DNA from: Apteryx mantelli
Taxonomy: Eukaryota > Chordata > Aves > Apterygiformes > Apterygidae
Direction: 5' to 3'
NCBI RefSeq assembly: GCF_036417845.1
Contig: NC_089979.1
Span: 117,151,415 to 117,215,414, forward strand
DNA: 64,000 nt
Part shown: piece after piece, positions 52,939 through 64,000 of the stretch
Layout: the number at the start of each line of letters is the position of its first letter
How positions within the stretch are numbered: position 1 is the stretch's first letter
Notes under the pieces: model-generated
What the model saw: only the letters and a program-made list of their open reading frames with translations
Told to the model about the DNA's origin: nothing
Database searches by the model: none
Program-made: the position numbers and the translations under genes

Positions 52939-55900
52939 AGAACAGTGTGTACTACATCACCTTATCACATAGGTGAACGTGGAAGTTTGAGGATGACTGA
53001 AGCTAGAGATTTTTGCTATACATGCTGTATCACCATTACTGAGACATTTGAGCTAAATAGTTTTTAGCTGACCCTTAGCAAGTTCAAAGCACTCAAAATT
53101 TTTCATTTTCAGCTGCAGTGATTCTGCAGGCAGCTGATACAGTTTGGCAGCATATGGTATCAGCAAACTCTAGAGGGACACAGATTTGAAATAACGTTTT
53201 TAAAGAATGTTGTTCTTCTCACAACCTGTCAGCAGGTCCCAAATCAGTCAGCATTTCTTTATAAATCATACAACAACTATTTTCTTCATGTGTAGCACTT
53301 AGCCTACTTAGACATATGCACAAAATCACATAAAATTCTTTTGTTCAATTTGATTACTCACAAAGGAAAGTCTTAGTGAATTAAAGGTAACTGCATCCAT
53401 TTGTATACAAGTAGGACATCATGACAAACATCAGAAATTCTCCTAGAGGTGATATCAGGTAGGTATGGATGTGAAAAACTAGGTGAGAAGACAGTATGGA
53501 AGGTGATTTGGATAAGCAGAAGACTACTGAATGGATAATGGTGAGGAATGAAGAATCAGAATCAACAAAACTGGATTAGGTGATGCCCATGAAGAGAAAA
53601 CCCCACACAGACTGAGAACTGTCAGTCAACATCAACTATCAATCAAGAGGTTGAATACCCATTTATTCTTCAAGGCCTATTCATTTCCTCTTGAATCAAT
53701 GCAAATCACATAGTTTTTTTTTTTTTCCTCCAGATAGTATCAGCTAGATTCAAACAAACAGCAGAAAGACAAGAGCATTTTGATCAGAAAATGTTGTAAG
53801 CTATCCCCTTCCAGACAATACCAAGGGACACCTAACATCTACAGCCTACTCTTGAATCACTTGCTTTGTTATAGACTATGGTAACAAAAGCAAAATGCCT
53901 TGTATAAAACAGACAAAAAGCATGATAAATATTTGTTCTCTGGAGAGAAAAGTCTCCAGGTGTTAAGAAAGTTTACTCAGAAATTTAGGGTGTAAAATTA
54001 TGGTTTAAATATCATAGTAATGTAAAAGAGGGATCAGGTAAATTTAGTGAGATAAACTGATGCCGTGTAAACCTGACTGTGACTGGGTCTCCTACCAACG
54101 CGACTCTACAATAGGAGACCTAAAAGAGGTGAGAGGGTTCAGCCTAAGTAAAGTCAATGCAAATAGCTGATCCTGTCTTGGAGCAAGGGAACAGATTAGA
54201 CTCTCTCTCAAGTATTCTTTATTTTCTATTACAATCTACAAATTAAAGAATATTAAACCCCTGTGGGACGACTCTAATTTCTTCTGGCTGCAGCTTAATC
54301 TCACTTAGCGGATTTAAATTTATTTGATTTACCCTCAACTTCCTTGTTTTCCTTGCTAGACAAGCCCGTAAATGTTTGAAAATACATAAGCATATGAGAA
54401 CAATATGAATTATTTCTTGTGGAAAGAGTCTGTATGCATAAACTTTAAAACATAGCCTAAAGAGCATAGGTTTTGAACTGAGGTTTGTAGTCAAACAAGT
54501 TTAGCTCAAAAACACACACGTACATTGAAACTTTCAGAATAATTTTTAAACAAGTGTTTACCTATTTTCATCACACAGATTGATACTTTATCTAGACTTA
54601 GTCACGGGGTTTTCTCTCTTTCTCTCATCTTCTAAATTCACTGGAACATAATATATTTGTTATATACCCCATTAGTAGCTTATCAGGGTGCAATCTATCA
54701 GCCTGAAAAATGTCTTTAGCAGTAGGAGTATTAGGTAGAAATTAATTTAATTTAGAATGATTAATGGATGAATTTGCTAGTAATCATGCACACATGACTT
54801 TCAAAGAGGAGATTTTTTTAAGAGATCAGACATTAAAAGAATGGCTTGGTGTAAAATATAGACATGGATAAAATAGATCTTTGGTGGCTGAGGGTTCGGG
54901 AAGGATCTATTTTCATTTATCTTGAGTACATCTCTACTTCAGTAGCTGAAACGTGCTATTTGCCTTGTATGATATTACTTTAGTGAACAGTGGAATTAGA
55001 AGGATCAGAGATAACAAGTATTGCTTACATCATCTGCTCTGACCCTCTTGAATTTTTTAGTTTCTCATTACATCTGTTTTAGTTACTAATACCTTTGCTT
55101 ACGTGCTCTTCAACAAAAAACAATACATTTCTGTAGCAGCCTACTGAAATGCCAAATTATATTTGAATTGCTTTCCCATGTGAATGTACAGTCTAACCTA
55201 GGATCTTTTGCTAATGTAACATATCTTATTTACAGAACTGGGAATTTTGCACTGCACTAACAAGCATGCCAACATAGCTGTATGGTTATACTAACAAAAA
55301 TGCCCTTCTGAGATCATACCTATATGCCACCGCCTTTAGGCTAAATACATTACTTCTTGATCTTAATCTTTGACAGGGTCAAAAATGGCCCCTTTTTAAT
55401 AATTACCCTGAAAATATTTGACAGATGACTCTTTCCCCTTGGATATTCTTATTTTGAAGATGAATCTCCTCTTTGTAGGCTGAGCGCTCCAATGCACCTC
55501 TATGTTTTTCTCTCATATACAGCATTTTATTTATCTTAAACTATAACAGAGCTGGGGACATCACTTCTGAGACACTTATGAAATGGTGTGAACTGGCATT
55601 ACTTTTTTCTCCTTTTACATGTTTTGTCTCTAGATAATGAGCAAAGACTCAATACAGCATCCGTTTTTAGTTACTTTCTGTCCACACACAGTCGAAATCC
55701 ATTATTAGCTAGTGTCTCCCTCAGGCTGCTCTCCACGAGCTTCCCTTAAGTTTGTAGGTATGTTGCTTATTTCCTCACAGTAGGAATAGGATTTCACCCA
55801 TCTTTCAGACTCATTTTACTTTCCTAACATATTTCCCTATCAATTTACAGCTTGATTCTGTCATGACAGTGGTATTCTACCTTCCCTTAATGTTGTTGAC

Positions 55901-56910
55901 AAATCCAGTCAGGTTTGCATTAGTACCTTCATCTAGATTATCAGTGAGGCTATCACTATTGTTAACGGCAGCTACAGTTGCATAATAGACAATGAAGATA
56001 ACAGAATCTACAATGATATATAGACAAATTGAGACACCATTTCTTCCCAGGATCCTCATGGTCTGGGCTCAGCCTTACTTCAGTCTTCCCCACCACCCCA
56101 ATCCTCTGTAACAATTAAAAAAAAATAGCGGCCTGCACACAAGATCTGCAGGCATGTCCTTCAATATAATGTTGAGATCACCAAGGAAAGATCCATGTAA
56201 ATGCAGGATTTCCACCTCCAAATGGACTCCCCAACCTCATTCATAACAAATCTCCTACAGAAGACACACTACGAATAAAGATTTTGTCTTATCGTAGCTA
56301 TGGACTCTTCGGAAGGGTTCTGCAAAGAACCAGCTGAAGTCAATGAAGACACAAAATTATTTCAGCTGAAAAATCCCTCAACACATATATTATTTTCCCA
56401 GCCTCTCAAAGAATTTATGCAGTCTTGTTTCTGGACGCCATTTTGCCAGCACAGCTTCCACAAAGAATGAGTCATACATGAAAGTAACTTTTAAGGGTGC
56501 GTATGCTTTCCCATTTACACAGTACTTTCAGTTTTCTCGTTTCTTCTCGTGAGGAGGCAAAAGCAACCATTTGGCCTTCAGTCAAGCACTGGTGAGAGAA
56601 TGTTGCCAGCAACAAATCTGGACCTTTATGGAAGTGCTTTAGGCCCATGAGTACTACAGAAGAGCCATAAGAAAGAGAAGAAAATTGAGCAGCTGGGCAA
56701 GATGTACGTTTGCTATTTATGATACAGAAAGCAAATAGGAATGTGCTGCTAAAATCCCTTTCAGCAAACTTGGACCATAGTTTTTTGTTTGTTTGTCTTT
56801 TATTTTATTTTGCCAACTGGCTGAACAAAGATGGATCTTTATTTTCAGGTTATTAAATCATCAATCTGTTGTTAAGTTGGGGAACTGCTGTGAGGAAAGC
56901 GGAAGAATAA

Positions 56911-56960
56911 GAAAAGAAAAGAAAAGAAAAGAAAAGAAAAGAAAAGAAAAGAAAAGAAAA
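56911..56960. repeat. Perfect GAAAA pentanucleotide array, 10 copies
   Basis: Ten uninterrupted gaaaa units make a purine-only tract of about 60 bases together with the flanking sequence. Its perfection suggests recent expansion and length polymorphism. Confidence 0.99.
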
Positions 56961-59900
56961 GGGGTCCTCTCACCACTTCTTAGCCACATCACTTTAAAAT
57001 CAGCCTGTTTCTGCTTTTGATACAGAGTGGGAGAGGGAATCTTGGAGAGCAGCTGTAGAACTATATTTAATTGAACTTTAATACAAGAGTTAATAATTTA
57101 ATGCAGTACCTTTGGGTTGGCAGGTTTGCAGTGCTCTTCTTTCTCCTTCTTTCACCTCCCAAAGGAAATGTTCATACTCACAGGGCCTCTTCCCAAATTT
57201 TTATTGCTCTGATATTTTCCTATAGCACACAGAGCCCCAGAGCCAAACTACAAGAACCTTGTCAGCAATGCATTTATGGGAACTAGTTAGCCATTAGTCA
57301 AACCTCTTTTGCACTGGTATAAATTCAACAGCAACTTTTAAGATACAAGAGTGCTTTTACATTGATTGCATTGCATTGATTATTACATCATATAGTATTC
57401 TGCATGCATTAACATCTTTATTGTTTTTTCTTTTAGCCTCCCTCAAACCACCTCCTTTGGCATCCAAGAGCTGCCTACTGTTGCATCTAATCTCCAAAGA
57501 GTAACAAGGGATTCAGATTGCCTAATAACCAGTGCTATGGCTAGGTTTTGCTGCTGGCAATACAGGGAGTCAGGGTCCAGGTGCCCTGCATAGTAAACAG
57601 GATGAATTGTTAAGGCTAGTCCAGGAAGTCAGAACAGAGGAACTCCGATTTCCCAATGCTTTGCTTATCTTTTTATAGGAGAGAGACTCTGTTTGTGGTG
57701 CATGTGCGACAAGCAGTATCCAGACTACTGTGCTGCATTCTAGGGCTGAAGAGAATGAATTAAAACTTGAAAGGTAGATCAGATCTGTGTATGCATATGC
57801 AGACACAAAGAGCTCGCCCCCGCAACAGACTAAGGCCGCTGCTCTTTCACGGTATATGTACAAGGGCAACAGGGACTGCCCCCCCGACTCCCTCTTCCAC
57901 ACAGATATCTGGGATGAGGACAAGACTGATTTTTTGGAATAGTGACAAACTGGAGATGAATGGTCTGCGCAGTGTAATGGATGCAGGAGAAGCTGAGTGC
58001 TTTGAAAGAGAATTTCTCACCTTTCTACCTATCCAGAGGACAAATGATTCCACAAGGAAATTACTAAGATTGCTGCAAGCCCCCAAAATGTTTCCCCCCC
58101 CAGGAACTTTCCACTTTCTTCTGTTATGATGTAGGACAAAACCCCACAAATGTAGCCTACATGGGTACCGACAGAGAGACAGCGGGGACTGTGGCCATTA
58201 AAAAACACCTGTAGTATGGCATTGGTCCTGTGCCAGCCTATGAATACACATGTGAAAAGGCATCACCTCATCATTTGTCCTCTTGAGAAGTTTCCCTATC
58301 TCTCCATTAACAACAAAGCAAATATTAACAAGGGAGACCAATTTCACAAAGTACCATTTAAGCTATACTATGTGTGAAACCTTGCTCTTTCACACGGGTG
58401 AAACCAACCACTCTACTCCAGGATTATAAATGCACAGCCACACGCAGGCAGGCACTGCTACGCAAATGCAAACAAGTAGGATCCACAAAAACAACCGAGG
58501 AGCTCTAATGCAGACTTCTAGGCAAGGATGCAAACCTGATCTCAGCTCAGAGAGGAGAGGTGAAGTTGCGCAGCCCTGTGACAAGGAGCACGCAGGCTGT
58601 GCTAGGCAGCACTAAGGACTGCAGCCCTGTTAGCTCCCACAGTAAATTGTAGCCCGCATGGCTGTGAGCATGTCACTTCGCTTGCTGCAATGACAGCTTG
58701 CAAAATGGAGGTGCTCATATTTATCCGGTTCACTAGAAGTGTCATGGGGTTTGATTAAATGATGCTTGAAAACATGTAGGGCAGCCAGGGTTATATATAA
58801 GCAAAGAACGCTGGACAGCTCTCTACTTACCCGGTGAGATAATATATTCTGGACAGGAAAATGGCATGCAGGGGAAGAAAAGGGGAACTGCTGCTTTTCA
58901 GGTCATTTTCTCTTTCAAAATTCACAACAATTTCTACAGGTGGCAAACAGCAAAAAGTATTTCGAGCAATATTATTAATAAAAAATCCACTACATTATGC
59001 TGAATTTTACCCCTTTTAAAATTATCTTTTGCAAGCCTTCTCTCAGAAAAATGGCTGCATAATTTCTAAATACAGAAACAATGGGTGTCATAGTGCTCTA
59101 TGGGGTGTGAACATACAGTATTCTTCAGATTTCTTTTATTGTTAATTAGTGAGGCACTGGATTTCCAGGTCAGATAAAACATTACAACAGTACAAATTCT
59201 TCATTACTGTGGCAATACACAGTCACTGTAACAAAGACAATTGCAGATTTTCAATAAGAAGTGGCAAGGAAAAAACAGTAGGGTTTAAATTAATTTTACA
59301 TTAAAAAAATCCATGAGAATTTTTTTTACTTTATTTTTCAAAAGTTTTCTTCTAAAGAATAAAATGAAAACAGGAAAAATACTATTAATACCATTTAAGA
59401 GTAGAGTTTAAATGAAGTTATCTATAATTAGATAAAGAAATTTGGCCTTTTAAAGTGTATACCTTGAAAATGGGCCAGGAAGTCATCTGTGCATTTTACT
59501 TCTTGACAGTAATCACTTTCAATATTCTGTAAAGGTACCCAGGAGATAAGCAGAGATGTTTGGTAGTGAACAGTAAAACATAATCAGTCTTCAGGAAGAC
59601 AGTAAAAATTACTGATCTGTGACATCTCACATGTTCAAGTCAATTAAATATGATTAATGGCTACCTGCACTGATGTGTATGTTGCTCTTTTGGTATATAT
59701 ACAGGGAAAAAGGACTCCAGATATTTGCTCACCCTCCTCCTTCATATTCATGTGCAGATGTGAACTGCAGTATAAACATATGTTCAGAAAATGGTTTGGG
59801 GATAGGGAAAGAATTGCTGAAACCCAGGAAATGCTAGAAGCTTTGCAAGTTTCCTGCTGCCTAAAAATCTGCTAAGCTTTTACCCAGGAAAAAAAAAGTT

Positions 59901-59989
59901 CTAGAATTCAGAGTATTTTTTGTATTTTCTTTTTCATGGTCTAGCGAGCCAGCTGGCAAACTGGCAGCATGGAAGGAGGTTTTGCCTAC

Positions 59990-60250
59990 CTGAGCGGGTG
60001 GTGGCTGCTGCACGTAGCCCTGGGGCGGCGGCGGAGGCTGCAGCACTTGCTGGGACACCGGTGGCCCCGAGCCTGTGAAACCGCCTGCGGGGAGCTGCTG
60101 GCTTGGTGAGGCCACGATGTAACCTGGCTGCTGGGCCGGCTGCTGCAAAATCGGTGATGGGTAGATAGGACCAGGAGGCGATTCAGGGTTGTCTCCCGAT
60201 GATTGACGACTTAAGCTCATCTGGTTAAATTGTGTTGTCATGTCATCTCG
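59990..60250 (-). CDS. ARPP21: ARPP21 coding exon (87 residues, P/Q-rich)
   Basis: This 261-bp exon follows acceptor tgccctgcag (60251-60252) and begins RDDMTTQFNQMSLSRQSSG in phase 0. It ends GYVQQPPPAQ before the donor GTAGGC, the only donor in the window with G at +5. It matches the vertebrate ARPP21 segment that starts QRDD..TQF and contains SLSRQSSG, QQPAQQPGY and SGPP.SQQVLQPPP. The SLSRQSSG stretch contains an R-Q-S-S basophilic kinase-like motif; ARPP21 is a phosphoprotein, but whether this serine is used is not shown here. The proline-rich end has GC-rich codons and forms a local GC peak in an otherwise AT-rich intronic landscape. Both boundaries are phase 0, so the exon could be skipped without a frameshift. 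Confidence 0.95.
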
Positions 60251-62718
60251 CTGCAGGGCAAAAGTCAGTAGAAGACAATAAACATGATGCCTATAGCAGA
60301 CACTTACACAAATTAGCAAAACAAAATAGGTTCAAACAGAGCATGAGAGACAGGGAAAAATGAACAAACCCAGCTCAGATAACTGCCATATTATGCAAGG
60401 ATAGCTACAAAAATGGAGACAATTAAAAGCAAAAATCACTACAAATGCTTTGACGAAGACTTCTAGATTTAAGGTGAATGGCATCACTTGGCACAAGAGC
60501 CCATTATTTTGGCTCTTACCCTCCCTCCCCCTTTTTTCTTTTTTTCCCCAAATGACAGGTGAACTTCATAGCTTTCAAAAGAAGACATTTTAAATATAAA
60601 GGCCATGAAAATAAGTGAATACCTCCTCTCCTAAACACAGGATGCCTCAGTCAAAGACATGCTGGTAATTTCACCTGTGTTTCAAAATGATCCTAAGAGG
60701 AATTCAGCAGGATTCAGGTGCAGTCCTTTTTCTTTTTGGACTGTTTTGAAAATCCCAGGTTGAAAATATAGAGAAGGTAAATAAGCTAAGCCTCCAGCTG
60801 ATATTTCAAGGCTTTTTATTCAGTGGTGGTAAGAAACAGGTACTTTATTTGACTGGAGGGCAAAAAAAAAATCTCTGGTAGGATGAGCATACCAAATTAA
60901 GTCAATGGATCTAAGTCTCACTACATGTTGGTAATGATACAAGGATACAAGGATATTTGTCCAGTCTTGCAATAAGACACATACAAATCAACTCTCTCAG
61001 GTCTATTCTACTTGAAAAGGTTTCCAAATGTGGTTCTATGCCTCTCATTTGTGCCTGTATTATAAGACTTAAATACTCAATATCAAAATGTATTCTATTC
61101 AGCAAGAACTGTGTGTTAACATGCAGGCTACAGTCCCTTCCTTACACTCCCTCATGGACAGCGAATAAACACTATAAAACCCTTTTCACTTAGCCATGTT
61201 ATTTTTTTAAAGGAACCTCTTTTATTGTCTTGACAACTGTTTTACTTCATGGACAACTGTTGTATTCATTCTCCAAAACTATTCTAGCACAGGAAACTTA
61301 AAATAGAAAAAAAATGAATGCTTTGTGGAGAGCAAGGCTGTAAACTTTTGCTCCACAGAGACTTGCTTTTCTGTTCTGCAAACAGATACCATGGGCAAAC
61401 ATTTTAAACACCCATGGCTAGATCTTCAGGTAGTATAAGAAAGTGTAGTTATTAACTTTAGCATCACCCCACACCCATATTTAGGCACATAAAGTTGTCT
61501 GATCTCTTAGCATGTTCCTTGCCTGGATGGCAAATGACTGCAAACAAGCTCAGTGAGAAACTTCATTGAGCCTGAAATGTCACTGAATTTGCCTAATAGG
61601 AACTAAGAGCTTTTAAACACTACAGGTTATACATTGTGTGTAGAATGTAATGTACATAAAAGATAGTAATTCAATACTTGACGAAAGTGAGCAACAGTGA
61701 ATAAAAGTGAATAACATTGAACAACAGTTTCATAAAGGAGGTGAGGTTTCATTATTAAATCAGCTACTAAAAAGCATTAGCCTAGCTCTGACTATCACTA
61801 GAACAACCTGAGATGTCTGCAAGATACTTTTCAATAGAGTTAGCACTGAGATAGAAAACTTTTGCTCTGCACAGAACATATTTTCTTGTCCCTTCAATGG
61901 CTCTGCTCATCTATCAGGTATTAATACTATTTTAGCTGCAAGGACACATCCAGCTTCGTTTCCATCTCTTACTATGACTAGGTGACATCTCTACCTTGAG
62001 AAAATCAGTCATGAACAAAATTACCACAGCAAGACAGAAAATAACAACAACAACAAAAAAATCATGTAGTGCCTCTTAAAATGTCAGCTTCATTTTACAA
62101 CTGTATAATCTCATCTCTATAAGCATCATGCCACATTCAGACTCCAGAAGTGTACTCTATTTATTTTTATTATACATGTCCATTAGTACTTTGTCATGAT
62201 GCATGGTGTATCACACCTGCAGCTGTTTCACCAGTGTTCTGTTTTCCAAGTGCTCTGGTATGAGCAGGGAATAAATCCAGGCAGTGGATTTAGTATACAA
62301 AGAAAATAAAATAAAGTAAAATAAAATAATGATTTCTAGAGGTCTCTTTTCCAGTGTTTGTGGGCAGAAAAGGGGGATATTCAAATCTCACATGCACAAG
62401 TTTATGTTCCCTGGATAGGAAGTGGAGAGACACAGCCTCCTATCCTAAACACAATAAAATGTCTTCTGGAGGCTCCACTACCCAGATCAAGAGCCCTGCT
62501 CCTAACTTCCATCATCCCAGTGAGATGACTAGAATCAGGGCGAATATTCTTACAAAATGCTTGTCAGTACCAGAAGTGTAAAGGCAAAGGGGATTTGGAT
62601 GGGCCTTTCACGTGAAATGCCCCTTGCCGTCCTCTTCAGAGGCTCCCCCAGCATGCACAGGCTCTACCTCCCACACCCCTCTTCCACCTCAAGGAAAGAA
62701 AAAAAAAATCTTTAGTAC
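60251..62718 (-). other. ARPP21 2.5-kb intron
   Basis: The donor is GTACTAAAG and the acceptor cttttgccctgcag. It holds an AT-rich simple repeat at 62301-62329 and a short degenerate run of gaacaacagtgaata-like units at about 61683-61730. No exon is seen. Confidence 0.85.
62301..62329. repeat. AAAAT-type simple repeat
   Basis: Imperfect pentamer run agaaaataaaataaagtaaa followed by ataaaataa. Confidence 0.85.
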
Positions 62719-62823
62719 CACAGAAAACTGCTGCGTTGGAGAGACTGGCAGGAGATGCTGGGGAGGATAAGAAACTGCTGGATATTGGACTGACTGAGAA
62801 GATGGCTGCATTGCCTGAACAGG
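62719..62823 (-). CDS. ARPP21: ARPP21 coding exon, in-frame possible cassette (35 residues)
   Basis: This 105-bp exon follows acceptor tatttattttgcag (62824-62825) and reads PVQAMQPSSQSVQYPAVSYP then PQHLLPVSPTQQFSV, with the donor GTACTAAAG. The YPPQ-LLPVSPTQQ block is shared by the R3HDM/ARPP21 family, which confirms it as a genuine exon rather than a chance frame. Both edges are phase 0, and SV joins directly to the RDD of the next exon. The mammalian isoform I remember best lacks a clear counterpart at this position, so I infer alternative use; the weak donor (no G at +5) agrees with that. It is the most 5' ARPP21 exon in the window. No further exon is visible between it and 64000. Confidence 0.88.
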
Positions 62824-64000
62824 CTGCAAAATAAATACAATGAAAGACAATAAATACAACCCACTCAGAGAAAGATAACAACAAAAACAACAACAAGCTC
62901 TGTTATTGAGAACAATGGCCTCAAACACTGCTCTGAAAATGCAGGTGACTCATTACCAGCCAGAATACTAGAAGTTGGTTACTGTGATTTTAGTCTTCAT
63001 TTCAGCTTTATGCCATACAATTCTTTATTACAGATTTTTTGCCAATATTCATATATTTGGATGTCTGATAGACTAAAATAAAGCCACAGCTACACCTTAT
63101 TATTACTGATGTCAAGCAAAGTCAAAACATGATTTTACATTTAATTTACAGAGATAAAATGGGAGAAGAGCATTGTATAAGTGTGTATTTGAATTTTGCT
63201 CATAACGACTGACAACTTTGAGTTTGTCATAGGCAAAGGAATAATGATTGTAAAGCTGCTTTGGCAGAACATAATAGCTAAAAAGATTAACAATGAACAG
63301 ACTGCAAACTAACAACAGATACAGGCCTGTCAGCTTGGAGAAGATGTTTATCTAAGTGAAAAAAAGATTTTCTACAGCATTATTACCTTGGAATATCTTT
63401 ACTATTCCTTTCATTTTAGTCTCATTTGCTTGAGTGTTAAACAGGTTTGGTACTACCTTTTTCTTCTAAATCCTGCTGAGACCAAATCAAGAAACGACAG
63501 CCATAAACATTAGTCCAAACCCAGTAAAATCAAAGTAACTTCACTGAATTTAAACAGTTTACTGTCAGGGTAATCTGGGATGAAATTGTGCCAAATTATA
63601 ACCTCCCACAAAATATACAGTAGAGCTTGACTGCTCTGCTTGTAGATAGGATGTAAGATTCTTGCTGGAGTAGTTGCCTTTGGTCTGCAGATCACTCTCA
63701 GAGCAGGGAGACAAGCTACAAATTGAAATTTGAAACAGATCCAAATTCTTCTGCCCACATGCTGTCATGGCTGGCCACGTGCCATGTCCAGCCCAGGAGC
63801 CAGAGAGTTGAAGCATTGTGGCACAGTGCCCAAACTACTGTGCCATTCCCCTCTACGACTGTGCCTACAAAGCTTCTTGACCAGAGTTGAGTCATGTCCA
63901 GTCAGCTTGGGTGTAGGCAGAGGACCTTGGGTCTTCCTCTTGATGCAAGTGTGCTCTGAGAGTGGGCTACCCAACAGTACTTCTTTGGCCTGATGTAACT
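62824..64000 (-). other. 3' end of an upstream ARPP21 intron (runs off the window)
   Basis: Only intronic sequence is seen upstream of the exon at 62719-62823. A search by eye for the preceding family segment (the NPDGTPA-type block before the Q-rich tail) found nothing up to 64000, so the previous exon lies outside. Confidence 0.75.

Larger units (their letters stand above)
52395..59989 (-). other. ARPP21 7.6-kb intron
   Basis: The donor is GTAGGC and the acceptor ttctctgtcttcacag. It is AT-rich. It contains A runs (52450-52468 and about 52490-52500), an ATT microsatellite (52917-52938) and a perfect GAAAA array (56911-56960). No exon or RNA gene is recognisable. Confidence 0.88.

Noticed and set aside
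57767..58129. 120-codon open frame on the plus strand with an overlapping minus frame
   Set aside because: Intronic, no motif, and both strands are open, as expected by chance.
59861..60319. 152-codon frame taken as one continuous coding region
   Set aside because: Only 59990-60250 is exon; the ends run into intron past a clear acceptor (tgccctgcag) and donor (GTAGGC), and family similarity stops at these points.

Overview
The window is vertebrate nuclear DNA, most likely from a bird. It holds the 3' end of one protein-coding gene, ARPP21 (cAMP-regulated phosphoprotein 21, an RNA-binding protein of neurons and immature thymocytes), on the minus strand, with the microRNA gene mir-128-2 nested in its longest visible intron. 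The avian call is an inference: the protein segments look like non-mammalian amniote ARPP21, introns are AT-rich and poor in repeats, and the recognisable transposon remnants are ancient, decayed CR1 and MIR-like elements. There is no sign of mammalian Alu, L1 or B elements. A crocodilian or turtle origin is not formally excluded.

Layout, in the direction of transcription (right to left): 64000-62824 is the end of an upstream intron; then come coding exons 62719-62823, 59990-60250, 52268-52394, 13585-13736 and the terminal coding stretch 12143-12400. The splice phases join without a break (0/0, 0/0, 0/1, 1/0, then stop), giving the last 300 residues of the protein. This is the Q/P/G/S-rich disordered tail; the R3H and SUZ RNA-binding domains lie upstream, outside the window. 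The 3' UTR probably runs from 12142 to about 11605. mir-128-2 sits at about 51624-51706, some 560 bases into the 38.5-kb intron; its loop-side stem and loop identify it as the ARPP21-hosted copy rather than mir-128-1 of R3HDM1.

The region 1-11604 is downstream intergenic DNA. It contains a MIR-like SINE, a decayed CR1 3' end, an AC microsatellite and a CpG-dense segment at about 1890-2420 that I cannot assign. The introns hold two more ancient CR1 3' ends (18985-19530 and 38671-39115), a roughly 200-bp tandem duplication (41055-41400), several short remnants sharing a gacttcaatggga-like core, and microsatellites.

How the parts work together: ARPP21 protein and miR-128 come from one primary transcript and are reported to act in opposition on shared target mRNAs in neurons. 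The sequence adds a possible direct link: the predicted ARPP21 3' UTR carries two 7-mer matches to the miR-128-3p seed, one of them starting at the first base after the stop codon.
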